DNA from: Deltaproteobacteria bacterium
Lineage (GTDB): Bacteria > Desulfobacterota > Desulfobacteria > Desulfobacterales > JAFDDL01
NCBI GenBank assembly: GCA_019310865.1
Contig: JAFDDL010000081.1
Span: 1-10,683 of the forward strand
Reading direction: 5' to 3'
Length of the DNA stretch: 10,683 nt
Position 1 is the stretch's first letter; the number at the start of each line of letters is the position of its first letter. Position numbers and translations under genes: made by a program. The notes below the pieces were generated by a model that was not told the DNA's origin, made no database searches, and saw nothing but the letters and a program-made list of their open reading frames with translations. Positions 7,129-10,683 of the stretch are shown here, piece by piece.

Positions 7129-7728
7129 ATGAAAAAAACCTTTTTTTTAATCGGATTGCTGCTGTTTGCGTTTTCCCACTTCGTCTGGGCCGACCCGCCT
7201 GAAACACAGGTGAAATTAGAAACCAGCTTCGGCGATATCATTGTTGAACTTGACAGGATTGCTGCTCCCAAGACGGTTGAAAATTTCCTGAGATATGTCA
7301 CAGGCGGTGCCTATGACGGCACGATTTTCCACCGGGTCATAGACGGGTTCATGATACAGGGCGGTGGTTTTACACCAGATATGAGAAAGAAACCAACCTA
7401 TCCACCCATTCGAAATGAAGCATCCAACGGCTTGTCAAACAGCCGCGGAACCGTCGCAATGGCTCGGACAAACGATCCGCACACGGCCACAAACCAGTTT
7501 TTCATCAACACGGAAGACAACCGATCACTGGACCATCGTTACCTGAGCCGCCAGGGCAAGTCGGGCTATTGTGTGTTCGGAAAGGTGGTGAGCGGGATGG
7601 ATGTGGTGAATAGAATTACCAAAGTGGAAACAGGCAGAAAATCCGGCCGCGCTGACGTTCCCATTGCACCGGTTCTGATCAAGCGGGCTTTGGTGGTGAC
7701 ACCTGAAAAAACCGATCTGGATAGCTGA
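7129..7728 (+). CDS. Exported cyclophilin-type peptidyl-prolyl cis-trans isomerase
   Basis: A 199-residue cyclophilin that catalyses X-Pro bond isomerisation during folding. Residues 1-21 form a Sec signal peptide: KK start, hydrophobic FFLIGLLLFAF, and a cleavage site after VWA21. The mature enzyme should be periplasmic, like E. coli PpiA. The core begins with the strands VKLETSFGDIIVELD. The active-site segment is FHRVIDGFMIQGG (residues 67-79, catalytic Arg69 and Gln77), followed by GTVAMAR and TNQFFIN (121-127). SLDH replaces the Trp-containing loop of eukaryotic cyclophilin A, as is common in bacteria, so weak cyclosporin binding would be expected. The insert SRQGKSG makes a slightly longer loop before YCVFGKVV. 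A perfect SD (AAGGAGG, 7117-7123) is five bases from the ATG. The palindromic element lies directly upstream, so a promoter must be within it or further up. Codons 2-7 form A7-CC-T8. Confidence 0.95.
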   Translation: MKKTFFLIGLLLFAFSHFVWADPPETQVKLETSFGDIIVELDRIAAPKTVENFLRYVTGGAYDGTIFHRVIDGFMIQGGGFTPDMRKKPTYPPIRNEASNGLSNSRGTVAMARTNDPHTATNQFFINTEDNRSLDHRYLSRQGKSGYCVFGKVVSGMDVVNRITKVETGRKSGRADVPIAPVLIKRALVVTPEKTDLDS

Positions 7729-7739
7729 GCGGAGGGCCC

Positions 7740-8570
7740 GTGACGAATCATTTGAAAAGGGATTACAAAGGATTTGACAGACCGGAGGTGCTTCGGTTTC
7801 TCTTCCACCCAAGACCCGAAGGTTTTGGCACGCCGCTGGGTCACAATGCTCGGCGCTTGTCCATTGAGGTTGAAGCGGGCATTTCTCTCGGCGCTTGTTT
7901 TTATCCTTCCCACAAGAAGGCGCCCACGATTTTGTTTTTTCACGGCAACGGAGAGATTGTTGCGGACTATGATGGATTGGGTGGCGTTTATATGCAGTTA
8001 GGGGTTAATTTTCTTCCGGTGGACTATCGCGGATATGGTCGATCCGGCGGAACCCCTAGCATCAGCGCAATGATGGCAGACTGCCATGCCGTATTCGATT
8101 TTTCCCGAAAGTGGCTTGAAGGAGAAGGTTTTATGGGACCGATGGTTGTCATGGGACGGTCATTGGGAAGTGCGCCCGCATTGGAATTGGCGTCCGGTCG
8201 ACAAAGTGAGATCAGCGGACTGATTATGGAAAGCGGATTTGCATATGAAAAACCGCTTCTGGCCCTATTGGGGGTTCCGGATATCGTTTTGGACTATCCG
8301 GAAATGGCGGGGCTCGGAAATCTGGAAAAGATTAAAGTGTTTCGAAAACCGACACTGGTAATTCATGCAGAATACGATCATATTATTCCCTTTTCAGACG
8401 GCCAAGCTTTGTTTCAAGCATGTCCTGCCGCGCAGAAGACGTTTTTAAAGATTCCCGGTGCCGATCATAACAGCATCTTGTCTTTATCTCTTTCTGAGTA
8501 TATGGCGGCAGTAAAAAAACTCTGCGACCATGCAGGAGACACCGAGATGCAATTTATGGATGGGCATTAG
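7740..8570 (+). CDS. Alpha/beta hydrolase (BEM46/ABHD13-like serine hydrolase)
   Basis: A 276-residue alpha/beta-hydrolase with a full catalytic triad visible: nucleophile Ser141 in GRSLG (residues 139-143), Asp213 in HAEYDHIIP and His243 in ADHNS. The oxyanion-hole segment FFHGNGE (66-72) and the following DYRGYGRSGGTPS (95-107) are typical of the BEM46/ABHD12-13-17 branch, whose members include esterases, lipases and depalmitoylases. No signal peptide or membrane segment is seen, so the enzyme is probably cytoplasmic. It starts with GTG at 7740, with GGAGGG at 7731-7736; the alternative internal ATG at 7774 is in another frame. It begins 11 bases after the PPIase stop, which suggests co-transcription, although no functional link is evident. 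The substrate cannot be stated from sequence. Confidence 0.87.
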   Translation: MTNHLKRDYKGFDRPEVLRFLFHPRPEGFGTPLGHNARRLSIEVEAGISLGACFYPSHKKAPTILFFHGNGEIVADYDGLGGVYMQLGVNFLPVDYRGYGRSGGTPSISAMMADCHAVFDFSRKWLEGEGFMGPMVVMGRSLGSAPALELASGRQSEISGLIMESGFAYEKPLLALLGVPDIVLDYPEMAGLGNLEKIKVFRKPTLVIHAEYDHIIPFSDGQALFQACPAAQKTFLKIPGADHNSILSLSLSEYMAAVKKLCDHAGDTEMQFMDGH

Positions 8571-8598
8571 GGAAGGTGACATATCCTTGACAGCTATC

Positions 8599-8651
8599 GG
8601 TGCTTTCAGCGCCCCATTTTCGATGCAAGCGACATAAAATGGACAATTTTT
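8599..8651 (+). terminator. Possible weak terminator(s) after the hydrolase gene
   Basis: GGTGCT-TTC-AGCGCC (8599-8613) can form a six-pair stem with one G-U pair, followed by CCATTTT. Overlapping it, CCATTTT (8614-8620) and AAAATGG (8636-8642) form a second, AT-rich stem followed by five T's at 8647-8651. Neither is a strong rho-independent terminator; together they are plausible. Confidence 0.25.
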
Positions 8652-8669
8652 CAGTTTGCTAAATATTAT
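8640..8669 (+). promoter_or_regulatory. Candidate promoter P1 for HU (distal)
   Basis: TGGACA at 8640-8645 (five of six match TTGACA) and TATTAT at 8664-8669 (five of six match TATAAT), with an 18-base spacer. The start would be near 8676, giving a leader of about 310 bases for HU that begins at the 8673-8699 stem-loop. Confidence 0.4.
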
Positions 8670-8672
8670 TAA

Positions 8673-8699
8673 CCCTTGAGAGTTGCGGGAACGCAAGGG
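8673..8699 (+). other. Alternative stem-loops (GGAA tetraloop)
   Basis: TTGCG (8683-8687) and CGCAA (8692-8696) form a five-pair stem capped by GGAA, a GNRA tetraloop. CCCTTG (8673-8678) can instead pair with CAAGGG (8694-8699). The two stems share bases 8694-8696 and exclude each other. No T run follows, so it is not a plain terminator. Confidence 0.3.
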
Positions 8700-8790
8700 C
8701 AATGATTAGGAAAATAGCTTCAATAGGGCTTCAAATTAAATCGTTTTTGCTGAGTCCTTTTCAATTAATCCTTTTCAAGGACGGCCCGAT

Positions 8791-8810
8791 TCAGTTTTTT
8801 TCAGTTTTTT
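8791..8810. repeat. Two tandem 10-bp units TCAGTTTTTT
   Basis: Two exact copies of TCAGTTTTTT sit side by side, followed by the related TCATAATTTT at 8811-8820. The tract lies just upstream of the TTGACA at 8822. T tracts at about 10-bp spacing are in helical phase and could bend DNA, which is notable in front of a nucleoid-protein gene. Confidence 0.6.
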
Positions 8811-8821
8811 TCATAATTTTC

Positions 8822-8849
8822 TTGACAAATTTTTTAATAAAAGTATTCT
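8822..8849 (+). promoter_or_regulatory. Candidate promoter P2 for HU
   Basis: A perfect TTGACA (8822-8827) is followed after 16 bases by TATTCT (8844-8849, four of six). Phased T tracts lie directly upstream, like an UP-element. A start near 8856 would leave a leader of about 130 bases. Confidence 0.45.
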
Positions 8850-8897
8850 TCTTTTCATTCGTTCAAAATAAAGGGCTTGGATGGATGCGTTGGCGTA

Positions 8898-8917
8898 AAC
8901 TCATGAAAATATGAGTT
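8898..8917. promoter_or_regulatory. Inverted repeat, possible operator
   Basis: AACTCAT (8898-8904) and ATGAGTT (8911-8917) are exact inverted arms with a six-base gap. They lie five bases upstream of the TATAAT at 8923, where a -35 element would be expected and none is seen. It could be a binding site for a dimeric regulator or simply a small hairpin. Confidence 0.3.
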
Positions 8918-8922
8918 ATGGG

Positions 8923-8928
8923 TATAAT
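8923..8928 (+). promoter_or_regulatory. Candidate promoter P3 (-10 element) for HU
   Basis: A consensus TATAAT lies 57 bases before the HU ATG and would give a short leader of about 50 bases. No good -35 box is found 16-18 bases upstream; an inverted repeat occupies that position, so this promoter may need an activator. Confidence 0.4.
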
Positions 8929-8985
8929 TTGTTACCATTTACTAGGCGGTGGGAATTTCCAAACAATTTACATTAGGAGGTCTAA

Positions 8986-9258
8986 ATGACTAAAGCTGAA
9001 CTCGTTGAAAAGATGGCAAAAGATGCAGGTATTTCCAAAGTCGCGGCTGCAACAGCTCTCGACTCCTTCATGGATGGTGTCACCAAGGCCCTGAAGAAAA
9101 AAAGCGGCAAAGTTACTTTGGTCGGTTTTGGTACATTCCAGAAAGTTCGTCGCAAAGCACGAAAAGGCCGAAATCCCCAGACTGGCGAAGCAATCAAAAT
9201 CAAGGCGGCCAATGTTGTAAAATTCAAAGCAGGAAAAAAACTCAAAGACGCTGTATAG
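8986..9258 (+). CDS. hup: DNA-binding protein HU
   Basis: A 90-residue histone-like protein of the HU/IHF family that binds and bends DNA as a dimer and compacts the nucleoid. The N-terminal helices (MTKAELVEKMAKDAG, then KVAAATALDSFMDGVTKAL) form the dimer body. GKVTLVGFGTFQKVRRKARKG (residues 41-61) is the central beta saddle, and GRNPQTGEAI (61-70) is the DNA-contacting arm with the intercalating Pro64. The tail VVKFKAGKKLKDAV is the family ending. Length is exactly that of HU, and the arm sequence GRNPQTGE favours HU over IHF. The ATG at 8986 has AGGAGG (8975-8980) five bases upstream. It has its own upstream regulatory gap and its own terminator, so it is probably monocistronic. Confidence 0.97.
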   Translation: MTKAELVEKMAKDAGISKVAAATALDSFMDGVTKALKKKSGKVTLVGFGTFQKVRRKARKGRNPQTGEAIKIKAANVVKFKAGKKLKDAV

Positions 9259-9278
9259 CAGCAAGTTTAATCAGATTC

Positions 9279-9311
9279 GGGGGGTGGACGGTACCAACCA
9301 CCCACCCCTTT
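9279..9311 (+). terminator. Rho-independent terminator of HU
   Basis: A GC-rich stem follows the HU stop by 20 bases: GGGGGGTGG (9279-9287) pairs with CCACCCACCC (9298-9307) around a ten-base loop, nine pairs with one bulged A. A short TTT follows at 9309-9311. Strong stem, short U tract. The second palindromic element starts ten bases later. Confidence 0.7.
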
Positions 9312-9320
9312 GCCCGTTAA

Positions 9321-9476
9321 GGGCTCGCACAGAAATAACTTCACATTTTATGCGTCGATGCATCCCACCTGGCTGCGTTACGAAAATACAGAATATCATG
9401 ATATTCTTTAATTTTCATGCCTTGCCATGTGGGCGCTTCAACACCTAAAATTGTGAATTTATTTCTGTGCGAACCC
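9321..9476 (-). repeat. 156-bp imperfect palindromic element, copy 2, inverted
   Basis: Read on the minus strand, this matches the copy at 6960-7115 at 146 of 156 positions with no gaps. It has the same GGG...CCC ends and TAA on both sides (9318-9320 and 9477-9479). The centre is the perfect palindrome GAATATCATGATATTC. The outer arms pair better than in copy 1: GCACAGAAATAA is repeated exactly in reverse complement, whereas copy 1 has an A/C mismatch at 6968/7107. It sits between two converging transcripts (HU and ilvGM), where its hairpin could stop RNA polymerase from both sides. Confidence 0.88.
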
Positions 9477-9479
9477 TAA

Positions 9480-9600
9480 CGGTCAATTCATCCCGTGTAA
9501 TCTGCCCGATCCTCCCATTCAAAACGGTACAGAAACATTCCACTGCAAAACCAAAGAAAACCTTTAGAAATGGTTTCAAAACCTCATCTTCTATCAATTT
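9480..9600. other. Gap downstream of ilvM; weak hairpin only
   Basis: The 342 bases between HU and ilvM hold the HU terminator, repeat copy 2 and this 121-base remainder, which has no gene. On the minus strand, AAACC and GGTTT (within 9556-9577) form a short stem followed by TTCTTTGG. This is a poor terminator for ilvGM; repeat copy 2 beyond it may do the job. Confidence 0.4.
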
Positions 9601-9867
9601 TCAACCAACACTCAGATTATACACCGACATCGCTTGTTTCTCACCGACGGTTACCGTATTGACATCCACCAACTTTTTCAATTGATGCGCCAATGTGTGG
9701 ATGGGGCGAGCGCCTTTGAGGGTCACCCATATATTGAGAACGGATGGTTTGTCCGCCGTCTCCATTTGCAGGGATTCGATTTTAAATCCACGGTGTCGGG
9801 TTACGCGCAGAAGTCTTTCCAGTGCAGCGGGACGATTGCGGGTCTCTAAATAGATTGTGTGCGTCAT
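9601..9867 (-). CDS. ilvM: Acetolactate synthase small subunit, IlvM type (ACT domain)
   Basis: An 88-residue ACT-domain regulatory subunit of acetohydroxyacid synthase, the first shared step of Val, Leu and Ile synthesis. The block ALERLLRVTRHRGFKIESL (residues 15-33) closely matches E. coli IlvM (LERVLRVVRHRGF), and HQLKKLVDV (61-69) matches its QLNKLVDV. The length equals IlvM (about 87) and is about half that of IlvN/IlvH-type IlvH (about 160), so the second domain of IlvH is absent. The ATG at 9867 is chosen because GGAGG (complement of 9875-9879) is seven bases upstream and the start overlaps the large-subunit stop by four bases (ATGA). An upstream in-frame extension to 9921 would lie inside the large-subunit gene and lacks similarity. 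Subunit pairing is inferred from this coupling. Confidence 0.88.
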   Translation of the reverse strand: MTHTIYLETRNRPAALERLLRVTRHRGFKIESLQMETADKPSVLNIWVTLKGARPIHTLAHQLKKLVDVNTVTVGEKQAMSVYNLSVG

Positions 9868-10683
9868 GGTTTTTCCTCCAGCATGTTGTCGTTTGCAGCA
9901 CCCGGGGGCACAAGGGGCCACACGTTGTCATCGGGATTGATTTTGACGTGAAGTAAATAAGCGCCCGGGGCATTGATCATTTCCTGAAGCGCAGGGAGAA
10001 CCGCATCCATTTTTTCAATTCTTCGGCCGGGGATATCGAACACCTCGGCCAGGCGGACAAAGTCCGGGTTGTCCGACAGAATGGTTTCACTGTATCGTTC
10101 TTCAAAGAATAGTTGCTGCCATTGCTTGACCATTCCCAGACGTTGGTTGTCCATGATTACGATCTTAATAGGCAGGTGATACCGGCGAACCGTTGCAAGC
10201 TCCTGGACATTCATCATGAAGGAGCCATCTCCGGCTACATTGATAATGCACCGATCCGGTTTGGCCATCTGAGCGCCAATGGCTGCCGGAAGTCCGAAGC
10301 CCATGGCTCCCAGCCCGCCACTGCTCAGGTGTGTGTCCGGTCCATCAAAGGCCATATGCTGGGCGACCCACATCTGATGCTGTCCCACATCACAGCAGAC
10401 CACACTGCCCTTTGGTTTCATGTCTGAAAGCTGTTTCAGCAGCGCCGGCGCATAGATATGGTCTCCAGGGCGGTCATAACGCCACGCATTTGCGGATTTT
10501 AGCGCATCGCACATTGCCAGCCAGGGCGAAATGTCCAGTTTTTGAGCCAACCTGGGCAGCATCGTGCAAAGATCACCCAGGAGGCCGAGATCCACCGGGC
10601 GTCGTTTGCTGATCTCCGCTGGATCCACGTCGATATGGATAATTTTGGCCTTGGGTGCGAATTCATCGATTTTTCCCGTAACC
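9864..10683 (-). CDS. ilvG: Acetolactate synthase large (catalytic) subunit, C-terminal part
   Basis: The frame stays open to the window edge on the minus strand, giving about 272 residues of an enzyme normally near 570. It condenses two pyruvates, or pyruvate plus 2-ketobutyrate, using thiamine diphosphate. The first visible residues, VTGKIDEFAPKAKIIHIDVDPAEISK, belong to the end of the central FAD/DHS-like domain. Then comes the ThDP-binding domain: LSSGGLGAMGFGLPAAIGA, the metal/ThDP motif beginning GDGSFMMN (complement of about 10209-10233), and NQRLGMVKQWQ. The tail LLHVKINPDDNVWPLVPPGA is a typical AHAS ending. A GTG at 10628 is internal, not the start. The coupled ilvM-type partner favours the ilvG name; by sequence alone ilvB or ilvI is possible. 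The N-terminus and any attenuator lie outside. Confidence 0.93.
   Translation of the reverse strand, partial: VTGKIDEFAPKAKIIHIDVDPAEISKRRPVDLGLLGDLCTMLPRLAQKLDISPWLAMCDALKSANAWRYDRPGDHIYAPALLKQLSDMKPKGSVVCCDVGQHQMWVAQHMAFDGPDTHLSSGGLGAMGFGLPAAIGAQMAKPDRCIINVAGDGSFMMNVQELATVRRYHLPIKIVIMDNQRLGMVKQWQQLFFEERYSETILSDNPDFVRLAEVFDIPGRRIEKMDAVLPALQEMINAPGAYLLHVKINPDDNVWPLVPPGAANDNMLEEKP

Larger units (their letters stand above)
8571..8985. other. 415-bp AT-rich intergenic region upstream of HU
   Basis: This gap has no convincing gene. It is richer in A and T than its neighbours, with long T tracts around 8790-8850. It holds weak hairpins after the hydrolase, three possible sigma70-type promoters, a stem-loop at 8673-8699, a short tandem repeat at 8791-8810 and an inverted repeat at 8898-8917. 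A 70-codon frame at 8702-8914 is probably spurious. The region most likely serves transcription of the HU gene. Confidence 0.7.

Noticed and set aside
8702..8914. 70-codon ORF encoding a Phe-rich hydrophobic peptide
   Set aside because: The sequence is AT-rich with long T tracts that account for the Phe content, has poor SD spacing (AAGGG two bases from ATG), codon use unlike its neighbours, and runs through promoter candidates. A small membrane protein cannot be fully excluded.

Overview
The window looks like chromosomal DNA of a Gram-negative bacterium of moderate GC content. The gene types (DUF748/AsmA-like envelope protein, MsbA-like exporter end, DnaJ_C co-chaperone, secreted cyclophilin, HU, GlpD) fit a sulfate-reducer-type Desulfobacterota ('Deltaproteobacteria'). 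That placement is inferred from protein style, not from a marker gene.

Layout. Positions 1-78 are the last codons of an ABC exporter. A tightly packed plus-strand block follows: a zinc-finger-less DnaJ-type co-chaperone (124-939), a 754-residue inner-membrane-anchored DUF748/AsmA-like protein (990-3254), a glycerol-kinase-like FGGY kinase (3266-4693), a cytoplasmic glycerophosphodiester phosphodiesterase (4690-5391) and an FAD-dependent glycerol-3-phosphate dehydrogenase (5378-6940). The last three genes overlap or nearly overlap and form a route from glycerophosphodiesters (and perhaps glycerol or another polyol) through glycerol-3-phosphate to DHAP. A second plus-strand group holds an exported cyclophilin-type PPIase (7129-7728) and an alpha/beta hydrolase (7740-8570). 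After a 415-bp AT-rich regulatory gap comes a DNA-binding HU protein (8986-9258) with its own terminator. On the minus strand, convergent with HU, lie a short IlvM-type acetolactate synthase regulatory subunit (9601-9867) and the C-terminal part of the catalytic subunit (9864-10683, running off the window).

The most unusual feature is a pair of 156-bp imperfect palindromes, at 6960-7115 and 9321-9476. They have exactly the same length, lie in opposite orientation, match at 146 of 156 positions, and are each flanked by TAA on both sides. They bracket the PPIase-hydrolase-HU segment. They look like a non-coding, hairpin-forming mobile element (MITE-like) or a large REP-like element. One base-pair position near the tip changes on both arms between copies, T-A in one and G-C in the other. 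The rest of the window is ordinary housekeeping and catabolic content. No CRISPR array, phage gene, toxin-antitoxin pair or tRNA/rRNA gene was seen.
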